From JBFLYN01 sp040756655 (GTDB taxonomy: Bacteria > Bacillota > Sulfobacillia > UBA8153), in contig JBFLYN010000014.1 in the NCBI GenBank assembly GCA_040756655.1, forward strand, positions 1 through 64,000: a stretch of 64,000 bases of DNA, given 5' to 3'. The position numbers and the translations under genes were made by a program. This document shows, piece after piece, positions 33,722-41,658 of the stretch. How positions within the stretch are numbered: position 1 is the stretch's first letter; each line of letters begins with the position of its first letter. Below the pieces are notes generated by a model, which saw nothing but the letters and a program-made list of their open reading frames with translations, was not told where the DNA came from and made no database searches.

Positions 33722-34668
33722 CACCCCTCCTCTCGTCCTGACCGCGGGTGGCTGTGGTCATAAACCGTCTTCAGCCGCCCGGGTGTAACGTGGGTGTAGA
33801 TCTGCGTAGTAGCCACACTGGCATGACCCAGCATTTCCTGGACCGACCTCAGGTCCGCCCCCCCGGCCACGAGGTGGGTGGCAAAGGAATGCCGCAAGGT
33901 ATGCGGCGTGGCCTTGCCGGCAATCCGGCTGCCCAGGTGCCGGTGCAATATCCTGCCCACGCTACGGGCAGTGAGCCTCCCACCGCGGGCATTGAGAAAT
34001 AGCGCCCGCCTGTGCTTGGGCCCGGCATGCGGGTTCTTGGCTGCCAGGCCGGGACGTGCCCGCTCCAGATAGTGGGCCAGCCGGTCCAAGGCTGCCGCGC
34101 CCAAGGGCACAAAGCGCTCCTTGCCGCCCTTCCCCCGCACCTGGACGTACCCGATAGAGTAGTCTACGTCCCCAAGGTCCAGGCCCACGGCTTCAGACAC
34201 CCGTAACCCGGCCCCGTATATGGTTTCCAGGAGCGCAGCGTCTCGCGAGCCCAGGGTCGTGGAACGGTCGATGGTTTCAAGGAGGCCCTGTACCTCGTCC
34301 ACTTCCAGGAACCTGGGAAGGCGCTGCTGGCGCTTGATAGGCTCCAGGTCCAAGGCCGGGTTCTTCTGGACTAGACCTTCTTTGACGAGGTGCTTGTAGA
34401 AGGAACGTATGCAGGAGATCTTGCGGGCTAGGGATGACCGGGCGTAGTCCTTTGCGCGGAGGTGACGCAAGTACTGGCTCAAACGGCTGCGGTCCACCCC
34501 CAGGACGCTCACACCCGCACGCTCCAGAAACTCCAAGTACTGCTTGAGGTCCAGCCCGTAGCTTTCCAGGGTATGCCGGGAAGCCCGGCCCGTGGCTACC
34601 AATTGCAGCATGAACCCGTCGACCAACTCAGCGTTATTCCCATCTGGTACCCGGCGCGAAGATGACAA
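33721..34668 (-). CDS. xerC: Tyrosine recombinase XerC/CodV
   Basis: 315-residue tyrosine recombinase that resolves chromosome dimers at dif. SAM-like N-terminal domain (about 10-105) and catalytic domain with Arg (YGAGLRVSEAVGLDLGDVD), the HTLRHSFATH box, and GHASVATTQIYTHV bearing the nucleophile Tyr. Start is the TTG at 34668 with AAGGAAGAG. Upstream lies a candidate sigma-A promoter (34756-34784). trmFO, which precedes it in Bacillus, is missing. Confidence 0.94.
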   Translation of the reverse strand: MSSSRRVPDGNNAELVDGFMLQLVATGRASRHTLESYGLDLKQYLEFLERAGVSVLGVDRSRLSQYLRHLRAKDYARSSLARKISCIRSFYKHLVKEGLVQKNPALDLEPIKRQQRLPRFLEVDEVQGLLETIDRSTTLGSRDAALLETIYGAGLRVSEAVGLDLGDVDYSIGYVQVRGKGGKERFVPLGAAALDRLAHYLERARPGLAAKNPHAGPKHRRALFLNARGGRLTARSVGRILHRHLGSRIAGKATPHTLRHSFATHLVAGGADLRSVQEMLGHASVATTQIYTHVTPGRLKTVYDHSHPRSGREEG

Positions 34669-34755
34669 CGCAACTCTTCCTTACTCAATTGGGAACGCTC
34701 CACCTGCTGGGGGCGTCATTTAGGCAGACCAAAATTCCGACCACGAACCCACATA

Positions 34756-34784
34756 ATCTTACCACAGGCTACCGGAAAGCGCAA
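34756..34784 (-). promoter_or_regulatory. Candidate sigma-A promoter for xerC-hslVU-codY
   Basis: Minus strand: TTGCGC, 17-bp spacer, TAAGAT with an upstream TG (extended -10). The start of transcription would fall near 34749, about 80 bp before xerC. The 150-bp space between topA and xerC is markedly more AT-rich than surrounding DNA. Confidence 0.55.
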
Positions 34785-34818
34785 CGGCTTCGTCATAATA
34801 TTCAACCTTAGATTAACA

Positions 34819-36897
34819 TTAATTCTCATGATCGCTATCCGGAACCTCCTGGTAGTCGCACTCCCGCCCAGAGCAAACGTACCGCGTACCTTGCCGTTTG
34901 GTCGTCTTCTCCACCAGCAGCTGGCCGCACTCCGGGCAGGTGCGCGCCACGGGACGGTTCCAGCTGACAAAGTCACATTCTGGATACCCGGAGCAACCAT
35001 AGAAGGTACGTCCTCTTTTACTTCTACGCTCTACCAGCGGTCGCCCGCACTTGATGCAACTAACGCCGATTTCCTCCAGCAAAGGCCGGGTGTACCTGCA
35101 CTCGGGAAACCCCGGACAGGCCAGGAACCTCCCGTAGCGACCGTGCTTGATAACCAGGTTCCGCCCGCATTCTTTGCACTTTTCTTCGGTTTCCTCGTCT
35201 CCCAATTCCAGGCCACCGATCTCGGCCTCGGCCTGCTCCAGTCGCTCCTCAAAAGGTCCGAAAAAGCCGGCCACGATTTCCTGCCAACTTGCCTTCCCGG
35301 CCTCTACCAGGTCCAGCTGGTCTTCCAGCCCGGCGGTGAACTCGATATCAATGATATTCGGAAAATACTGCTGCAAAAGCTCGGTGACCAGGCATCCCAG
35401 CTCCGTGGGTCTGAACCGCTTCTCTTCCTTCCGGGCGTACCCTCGCTGTTCTACTGTATCAATGATGGGCGCATAGGTACTGGGCCGGCCAATACCCTTT
35501 TCCTCCAGGGCTTTCACTAACGTGGCCTCGGTGTAGCGCGGAGGCGGCTGCGTGTGGTGCTGCTGGGGATGCAAGCCCTCCACCCTGAGCCGGGCTCCCG
35601 GCTCCAAGGCCGGTATGTTCCCCTCCGGTTCGGTCTCCTCCTCGTCTCGTCCTTCTATGTAAAGTAGCATAAAGCCGGCGAATTTCACCGTTGACCCGGA
35701 CACCCGAAACTGGTGACGCCCGGCCAGCACTTCCACGGTGACTGTATCGTACACTGCAGGCGACATCTGGCTGGCCACAAACCGTTCCCAGATGAGCCGG
35801 TACAGGCGCTGCTGTTCACCGGTGAGGGAAGCCTTCACCTTCTCCGGCTCCCGCAGCACCGAGGTGGGACGGATGCATTCGTGGGCACCCTGGACCCGGC
35901 CGACTGCCTGGGCGCGCTGCTCTTCTCCCACGTAGGCACCGCCAAAGCGGTGAGCGATGTATGCACGGCATTCGTTGGCCGCTGACTCCCCCACCCGGGT
36001 GGAATCGGTCCTCATGTAAGTGATGAGGCCCACTGCCCCCTCATCTTTCAGTTCCAGGCCTTCGTACAGCTGCTGGGCCACGCGCATGGTGCGACGGGCC
36101 GCAAACCCCAGCTTGCGCCAGGCTTCCTGCTGGAGAGTGCTGGTGGAAAAAGGCGGTGGGGGCATACGCCGGCGCTCCCGCCGGTTCACCGCCGAGACAG
36201 TGAAAGCTTCCCTCTGGAGTTCGTCCATGATGGCCCGGGTGGAACTCTCGTCGTTAAGACGGGGACCGTGGTAGCGCGCCTGCAACAACTCGTTTTCGGC
36301 TGTGGCCAGCTGGGCCGTGAGCGTCCAGTACTCTTCGGGCCTAAACTCGTTGATCTCCTTTTCCCGGTCGCAGATCAAGCGCAAGGCCGCAGATTGTACG
36401 CGACCAGCGCTCAGACCGGGCCTGAGCTTGCGCCACAGCAGAGGGCTTAGCTTGTACCCGACCAGCCGGTCCAGGACCCGCCGGGCCTGCTGGGCTTCGA
36501 CCAGGTGGGAGTCGATGCGCCGGGGATGTTTCACCGCTTCCCGCACCACGTCCTTGGTGATCTCGTTAAACTCGACCCGGTATAGCCCATCGCCGTCGAG
36601 CTTGAGCACCTGGGCCAGGTGCCAGGAGATGGCCTCACCTTCCCGGTCAGGGTCGGTGGCCAGCAAGACCCGGTCGGCCTTCTTGACGCTGTCTCTCAGT
36701 TCCTTGAGTACGTCGCCTTTCCCCCGGATGGTAATGTACTTGGGCAAAAACCCGTGTTCCACGTCGACACCGAACTGGCTACGTGGCAGATCCCGCACAT
36801 GACCCATAGAGGCCTTTACCATGTACCTGCGGCCCAGGAACTTTTCTATGGTCTTGGCTTTAGCTGGTGACTCCACAATTATGAGGGCTTTGGACAA
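34819..36897 (-). CDS. topA: DNA topoisomerase I
   Basis: 692-residue type IA topoisomerase that relaxes negative supercoils. Toprim domain (ALIIVESPAKAKTIEKFLG; ATDPDREGEAISWHL), active-site Tyr in GLITYMRTDSTRVGES (about residue 290), then three C-terminal four-Cys zinc fingers (CKECG...CPGFPEC; CIKCG...CSGYPEC; CPECG...CSGREC). The TTG at 36897 is the start (AAAGGA upstream, N-terminus SKALIIVESPAKA); an earlier in-frame ATG would add ten residues not seen in the family. Confidence 0.96.
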   Translation of the reverse strand: MSKALIIVESPAKAKTIEKFLGRRYMVKASMGHVRDLPRSQFGVDVEHGFLPKYITIRGKGDVLKELRDSVKKADRVLLATDPDREGEAISWHLAQVLKLDGDGLYRVEFNEITKDVVREAVKHPRRIDSHLVEAQQARRVLDRLVGYKLSPLLWRKLRPGLSAGRVQSAALRLICDREKEINEFRPEEYWTLTAQLATAENELLQARYHGPRLNDESSTRAIMDELQREAFTVSAVNRRERRRMPPPPFSTSTLQQEAWRKLGFAARRTMRVAQQLYEGLELKDEGAVGLITYMRTDSTRVGESAANECRAYIAHRFGGAYVGEEQRAQAVGRVQGAHECIRPTSVLREPEKVKASLTGEQQRLYRLIWERFVASQMSPAVYDTVTVEVLAGRHQFRVSGSTVKFAGFMLLYIEGRDEEETEPEGNIPALEPGARLRVEGLHPQQHHTQPPPRYTEATLVKALEEKGIGRPSTYAPIIDTVEQRGYARKEEKRFRPTELGCLVTELLQQYFPNIIDIEFTAGLEDQLDLVEAGKASWQEIVAGFFGPFEERLEQAEAEIGGLELGDEETEEKCKECGRNLVIKHGRYGRFLACPGFPECRYTRPLLEEIGVSCIKCGRPLVERRSKRGRTFYGCSGYPECDFVSWNRPVARTCPECGQLLVEKTTKRQGTRYVCSGRECDYQEVPDSDHEN

Positions 36898-36947
36898 AGC
36901 ACACCATCCTTTGACGCACCCGCGCACGACTTTGCGATACCCTCACT

Positions 36948-36976
36948 ATCATATATTCCCGATCCTGCGCGGTCAA
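36948..36976 (-). promoter_or_regulatory. Sigma-A promoter for topA
   Basis: Minus strand: TTGACC, 17-bp spacer, TATGAT, one mismatch to consensus in each box. It overlaps the last codons of dprA and would start transcription near 36941, about 44 bp before the topA TTG. Confidence 0.8.
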
Positions 36977-37851
36977 ATTGCTCTCCAGCCCGCGGCCTGG
37001 ATGCTCTCGACCACCTGTTCCCCGCTGCGAGCAGGAGTAGCCCCCGCCGCCAGCAACGCCCTGGGGGCTTCGCCCAGAGGAGAACCCGGCTCACCGGGGA
37101 CGGCCAGCACTTCACGGCCCTGCTCAAGTGCAAAGTCCGCCGTCAAGAGTTCCGGGCCTCTTATCGTCCCATCAACCAACACCGTCCCGTGGCACAACCC
37201 GGAGATGAGCCGGCTGCACGCGGTGCGGCGCCAAGATGCCGGTGGGATCCCGCACGGATATTCGGACACCAGGGCCCCGCGCCGGGCAATCTGGGACATG
37301 AAAAGCCTCTGTCCGTGTTGGCGAGGCACATCCAGCCCCGATGCCAGCACGGCCATGGTCAGGCCTCCAGCCGCCAGGGCACCCCGGTGCGCAGCGTGGT
37401 CGATGCCCCACCCCAGCCCGGTAACTACCACCGCGCCCGTGCGCGCCAGTTCCCATCCCAGCCTAAACGCAGTCGCCTTGCCCGCGGGAGTGGGGTTCGG
37501 GGAGCCCACCATCGCAACGTGCAGGCCGGGGAAAAGCCAGTTGCCCTTGATGTATAGAAGCAACGGGGGATCGTAAATCTGCCGGAGCAACCAGGGGTAT
37601 TCCCGGTCGACCAGCGTTACGGCCCTCACCCCGGCCTGCTCCAGCCGCCGCGCCTCTCCAGCTGCGTTCCAGGAGTCCCGAGCCCTGATGATGGCCCGGG
37701 CGGCACGGGCGCCTGCCGCCGCCTCCAGGATGCGTTCAGGTGCCTCCCAAACGGCCCGGGCTGATCCCATGGCGTCCACAAGCGCCTTGGCCTGGCGCGG
37801 TCCCAGACCCGGTACGCTGCTCAGGGCCATCCAAAAGCCTAGTTCTTCCAA
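36973..37851 (-). CDS. dprA: DNA-processing protein DprA/Smf
   Basis: 292-residue DprA, which loads RecA on incoming single-stranded DNA. N-terminal helix-hairpin-helix (FWMALSSVPGLGPRQAKAL), then the Rossmann-like domain (VAMVGSPNPTPAGKA; VVVTGLGWGIDHAAHRGALA; VLASGLDVPRQHG; LVSEYPCG; VLAVPGEPGSPLGEAPRALL). The usual GSRxxT reads GSPNPT and GLARGID reads GLGWGID. The C-terminal winged helix of longer DprA proteins is absent. TTG at 37851 is chosen because GGGAG is eight bases upstream and the nearer ATG lies inside the promoter -10. Confidence 0.9.
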   Translation of the reverse strand: MEELGFWMALSSVPGLGPRQAKALVDAMGSARAVWEAPERILEAAAGARAARAIIRARDSWNAAGEARRLEQAGVRAVTLVDREYPWLLRQIYDPPLLLYIKGNWLFPGLHVAMVGSPNPTPAGKATAFRLGWELARTGAVVVTGLGWGIDHAAHRGALAAGGLTMAVLASGLDVPRQHGQRLFMSQIARRGALVSEYPCGIPPASWRRTACSRLISGLCHGTVLVDGTIRGPELLTADFALEQGREVLAVPGEPGSPLGEAPRALLAAGATPARSGEQVVESIQAAGWRAI

Positions 37852-37885
37852 CCCGGCGTCTCCCGTGGCCCCGGCCCCCCAAAAT

Positions 37886-37914
37886 ATCATAGAGCAAGAC
37901 CGGGGCTTGGGCAA
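37886..37914 (-). promoter_or_regulatory. Candidate sigma-A promoter for dprA
   Basis: Minus strand: TTGCCC, 17-bp spacer, TATGAT. Transcription would start near 37879, giving a 28-base leader to the TTG at 37851. This places the in-frame ATG at 37890 within the -10 box and thus outside the mRNA. Confidence 0.65.
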
Positions 37915-37926
37915 TACTCCCCAGAG

Positions 37927-37966
37927 ACACAAAGACCCGGCGCCGGAGGATGCCCCACACCGGGTC
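37927..37966 (-). terminator. Candidate terminator after etfA
   Basis: Minus strand: GACCCGG and CCGGGTC form a seven-pair outer stem with a possible inner GGGG/CTCC helix, followed by TTTGTGTCT. The T-run is poor, so termination may be partial. It separates etfBA from dprA. Confidence 0.5.
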
Positions 37967-37976
37967 GTGGAATCCT

Positions 37977-39170
37977 TTAGTCTGCCAGGACCTTCTTGAA
38001 AGCCGCGGTCAGCGCCGGGACGATCTCGAAAAGATCACCCACCAGGCCGTAGGTGGCTACCTGAAAAATGGGAGCGTCCGGGTTCTTGTTGATGGCTACG
38101 ATGATATCAGATGACTGCATCCCGGCCAAGTGCTGTATGGCCCCGGAAATGCCCACGGCGATGTAGACTCTGGGCGATACGGTCTTCCCGGTCTGTCCCA
38201 CCTGATGGCTATAGGGGATCCAGCCCGCATCCACGGCGGCCCGGGAGGCTCCCACAGCTCCTCCCAGCACCCGGGCCAGGTCTTCTATGAGTCTGAAGTT
38301 CTTGGGGTCCTGCATGCCCCGGCCCCCGGACACGATGATGTCCGCTTCTTCCAGGTTCACTGCCTGGGTGAGTTCGGGGACGAGCTCCAAAACCGTAGTT
38401 CGGGCAGCCTTGTCTTCGGGCCGGACCGGCACTTCCACGACGCGCCCTTGCCGCCCTTCTTCCCGGGTTGCGCGCTTCATGACCTTGGGGCGGACCGTCG
38501 CCATCTGGGGGCGGTGGTTGGGACACAAGATCCTGGCCATAATGTTGCCGCCAAAGGCCGGGCGGGTCTGCACCAGGAGGCGGGTCTCCGGGTCGATGGA
38601 AAGACCGGTACAGTCGGCGGTAAGGCCCGTACGCAAGCGTCCCGCCACCCGGGGGGCAAGGGAACGGCCGGTGGAGGTAGCGCCAAACAGCAGGATGGCG
38701 GGCTGGTACTGGCCGACCATGGCCGCCATGACCGCAGTGTAGGGTTCATCACGAAAATCCGCCAGTTCTGGAGCGTCGGCCACGTACACGACCTCGGCCC
38801 CGTGAGCCACCAGGTCACCGGCCAAGGGCCTAATCCCGTCTCCCAGGATGACGGCCCCCAGTTCCTCGCCGAGCTCCGCCGCCAGTTTGGCCCCTTCGCC
38901 CAGGAGCTCGTAAACTACCCCCGCCACCTGACCGCGACGGTGCTCCACGTACACCCACACCCCGCCGGCAGCCGGGACTGCCGGGCTGGCCTGGGGGCGC
39001 GTAAGCTCGATGGCCTGAAAGGCGCACACATCCACACAGGCGCCACAGAGGTTGCACACTTCACTAATGTGGGCCAGCGCATCCACCATGGACACGGCCC
39101 CGAACGGGCAAGCCGCCACGCACAACTCGCAGCCTGCGCACTTTTCCGCGATGATTCTGATGCTCCCCAT
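37977..39170 (-). CDS. etfA: Electron-transfer flavoprotein alpha with N-terminal 2[4Fe-4S] ferredoxin
   Basis: 397 residues. Residues about 1-65 are a ferredoxin with two four-Cys motifs (CAGCELCVAACP and CNLCGACVDVCA). The EtfA domain follows (VWVYVEHRRGQVAGVVYELL) and ends with the FAD-binding part (SGGRGMQDPKNF, GASRAAVDAGWIPYSHQVG, GISGAIQHLAGM, INKNPDAPIFQVATYGLVGD). This fusion is known from anaerobic Etf proteins such as CarE of Acetobacterium and fits ferredoxin-linked or bifurcating electron transfer. No acyl-CoA dehydrogenase is adjacent, so the partner is unknown. ATG at 39170 with AGGAGGGG. Confidence 0.93.
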   Translation of the reverse strand: MGSIRIIAEKCAGCELCVAACPFGAVSMVDALAHISEVCNLCGACVDVCAFQAIELTRPQASPAVPAAGGVWVYVEHRRGQVAGVVYELLGEGAKLAAELGEELGAVILGDGIRPLAGDLVAHGAEVVYVADAPELADFRDEPYTAVMAAMVGQYQPAILLFGATSTGRSLAPRVAGRLRTGLTADCTGLSIDPETRLLVQTRPAFGGNIMARILCPNHRPQMATVRPKVMKRATREEGRQGRVVEVPVRPEDKAARTTVLELVPELTQAVNLEEADIIVSGGRGMQDPKNFRLIEDLARVLGGAVGASRAAVDAGWIPYSHQVGQTGKTVSPRVYIAVGISGAIQHLAGMQSSDIIVAINKNPDAPIFQVATYGLVGDLFEIVPALTAAFKKVLAD

Positions 39171-39180
39171 GCTGCCCCTC

Positions 39181-39966
39181 CTAGACCACCCGGGCGGCGC
39201 GAAGCCGCTCGACCAGGGTGGTTGCCTGTTCACTGGCAGTGCCCGGTATCAGCTCGCCGTGCTTGCGGATCTCTGGCGCAAACACCTGCACTACTTGGGT
39301 GGGTGAGCCGGCGGTGCCCGTACGAGACGGGTCGGCTCCCAGTTCCTCGGTGCCCCAGACTGTCACTTCGGCCCGTTTGGCGCGCATGACCCCCTTGAGC
39401 GACGGGAGCCTGGGTTCGTTGATCTCCTTGACCACGGTGATCAGGGCCGGAAGCGGCATGCGCACCACTTCCACGCCGCCTTCCACTAATCGCTCCACGG
39501 TGATTTCCCCCGGGGCCATGGCGGAAATGCGGCGCACGTAAGTGGCGTGGGGGATGTCCAGTTCCTCGGCCAGCCCCGGTCCAACCTGTGCCGTATCACC
39601 GTCACTGGCCTGCTTGCCGCAGATGATCAGGTCTGCGCCTCCCAGCTTCTGCACGCCCTGGGCCAGGGTGTAAGATGTGGCCAGGGTATCGGCTCCCGCA
39701 AACGCCCGGTCGGATAGAAGTACTCCCCGATCACAACCCAGGGCGATGGCCTCTTTGATGGCTTCCTTGGCCTGTGGCGGCCCCATGCTCAGGACCACCA
39801 CTTCCCCGCCCTGCCGCTCCTTGAGACGGATGCCCTCTTCCAGCGCGTACATGTCAAAGGGGTTGATTATGCTGGGTATTCCCTCGCGCATGAGGGTTCC
39901 GGTCTGGGGGTTGATCTTGGCATCGGTGGTTTCCGGTACCTGCTTGATGCAAACCAGGAATCGCAA
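39181..39966 (-). CDS. etfB: Electron-transfer flavoprotein beta subunit
   Basis: 261-residue EtfB. N-terminal MRFLVCIKQVPETTDAKINP, nucleotide-binding ALGCDRGVLLSDRAFAGADT and LIICGKQASDGDTAQVGPGL, and the signature VVKEINEPRLPSLKGVMRAK. Pairs with the ferredoxin-fused EtfA 10 bp downstream. TTG start at 39966 with GAGAGGA. In anaerobes EtfAB may carry extra FAD for bifurcation; the sequence alone does not settle this. Confidence 0.94.
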   Translation of the reverse strand: MRFLVCIKQVPETTDAKINPQTGTLMREGIPSIINPFDMYALEEGIRLKERQGGEVVVLSMGPPQAKEAIKEAIALGCDRGVLLSDRAFAGADTLATSYTLAQGVQKLGGADLIICGKQASDGDTAQVGPGLAEELDIPHATYVRRISAMAPGEITVERLVEGGVEVVRMPLPALITVVKEINEPRLPSLKGVMRAKRAEVTVWGTEELGADPSRTGTAGSPTQVVQVFAPEIRKHGELIPGTASEQATTLVERLRAARVV

Positions 39967-40037
39967 ATAGACACCATCCTCTCACTGAGCTCCCAAGTGC
40001 ATTCGACAGGGGCACGAACATTTCCTCGCCACCGGGC

Positions 40038-41654
40038 CTACAAGTAGACGATGTGGTGGCAAAGGGGATCCAGCAAGGTGTCGCACAACAGTTCCACCCA
40101 GGCCCGGCCGTAACGCAAGAGGAACGGGAAGGCATTGAGCACGCGCTCCTGTGCACGGCCCCGGGGGAAACATGCCTGTTCCACGCTGGACCACTGCCTG
40201 GCCTCCACTTGGTCTCGCTGTTCCAAGCCGGCTTGGGCCCGGCGTTCCAACCATGCCACCTGCTCGAGCACGCGCGACCGGTTGCCGCCGGCCAGCTGTA
40301 CCAGGCCCGTGTCCACTTGGCGAAGCAATCTGTCGAGGTCATCATAGCCTGCGGCGATGCTTGTTCTCAGTGCGGAGAAAGCTTGACTGATCTCTGCGCC
40401 GCCCAGGGTTTCCTGCCGGGCGGCCCGGGCCAGTTTCAACGCCCGAGGGTCGACCACGCCCTCCGGGGGGACACCCAGGCGATCCAGGTAACGGGCCACC
40501 GCGGCATCCACCAAGGTAACCGGTGGCCGGGCCCACAGTGCGGGCATGGGGCGCCCGAATATCTCAAAGACCTCGCCCAGCTGGGCATAGTACCCCAATT
40601 CACCAGGTCCGGCCACCACCGCCAGAGTGGGCAGGACCGCGCTCTGGACCACCGGGCGCAGCACCACGTCCGGGCTCGCAAGACCCGGGTCTTGCTCCAG
40701 CCGGGTCAAGAGCTGGTCCCGGGACAGCTCCACTTCCCCGTTTCGGGACGCCAGGTTTGCGCCGGACCGGTACAGGGCCACGCGGCTCCCCTGGTGCAGG
40801 ATGAACAGGTGGGCGCTGTCGGGCACCTTCTCCACCTGCAGGGCATATCCACTTCCGGCCAGGCGCAAGGACCCCTGGGCAAAGGCCTGCCCCACCTCGT
40901 CGTTGCGAAGTACCGCCTCGCGCATCACCGGCAAGGCCAGCTCCCTGGCCGCGGGCAAGGTGGGGTCGTACATGACCAGGCCTTCCTTGGAGAACAGCCA
41001 CGACAGCAGACAGGCGCACCACCCGGCAAAGCTGCCGGCACTGGAGGATCCGTTGAGAGCGCTGGCCACGCCGGCCGCGAACTCGGTGGCCGGAGCTGTG
41101 TCCAAAAGCGCGCCGATGAGTTCGATCCGGTTAACTGGTAGTGGCAGCGAGGCTACCGGCGGTGAGCCGGTCCTGGGGACTTCCGCCTCCAGGCGGATCA
41201 GGCGGTAGGCAGAATCGAGGATGTAGATATGGTTAACCTCATCCCAGTCGTGGTCTTCGCTGGCCAGCCAGAACACGGGCACGGCTGGGATCCCCTGGCT
41301 GGCCAGGGACCGGCTCAGCGCCACGCAGGCAGCTGCTTTGAGCACGGTGTAAAGGGGGCCGGTGAACAGGCCGGGCTGCTGCCCGGCTACCACGGCTACC
41401 GTCCCCTTTTCCCCCAGGCGGGCAGCGCCTTCCATGGCTGCACCTGCTGCACCCAGGCTGGAGTTGTACTCCTGTAGGACAGCGGCCAGCCGCCTTCGCT
41501 CGCCAGGGTCACTCCCCAGGCGGCCGGCCAGTTCACGCCACTGGGGTCCGGGGCCGGGCGGGCAAGGAAAACGGTTGGCCACTACCGGGTAATCAAATAG
41601 ATAGTCCCACAGGAGCCGGTGGGCACCAGCGCGCGGGACAGTCTCTACACGCAA
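40038..41654 (-). CDS. bshC: Putative cysteine ligase BshC (bacillithiol synthesis)
   Basis: 538-residue BshC/YllA family protein, which adds Cys to glucosaminyl-malate in the last step of bacillithiol synthesis. Motifs: VVAGQQPGLFTGPLYTVLKA, VPVFWLASEDHDWDEVNHIY and PDVVLRPVVQSAVLPTLAVV, then AGPGELGYYAQLGEVFEIFG, with a C-terminal coiled coil. Full length. TTG at 41654 with AGAGGAG. Only four bases follow the histidine-kinase stop, so it probably shares that transcript, an unusual setting. Confidence 0.92.
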   Translation of the reverse strand: MRVETVPRAGAHRLLWDYLFDYPVVANRFPCPPGPGPQWRELAGRLGSDPGERRRLAAVLQEYNSSLGAAGAAMEGAARLGEKGTVAVVAGQQPGLFTGPLYTVLKAAACVALSRSLASQGIPAVPVFWLASEDHDWDEVNHIYILDSAYRLIRLEAEVPRTGSPPVASLPLPVNRIELIGALLDTAPATEFAAGVASALNGSSSAGSFAGWCACLLSWLFSKEGLVMYDPTLPAARELALPVMREAVLRNDEVGQAFAQGSLRLAGSGYALQVEKVPDSAHLFILHQGSRVALYRSGANLASRNGEVELSRDQLLTRLEQDPGLASPDVVLRPVVQSAVLPTLAVVAGPGELGYYAQLGEVFEIFGRPMPALWARPPVTLVDAAVARYLDRLGVPPEGVVDPRALKLARAARQETLGGAEISQAFSALRTSIAAGYDDLDRLLRQVDTGLVQLAGGNRSRVLEQVAWLERRAQAGLEQRDQVEARQWSSVEQACFPRGRAQERVLNAFPFLLRYGRAWVELLCDTLLDPLCHHIVYL

Positions 41655-41658
41655 TGCT

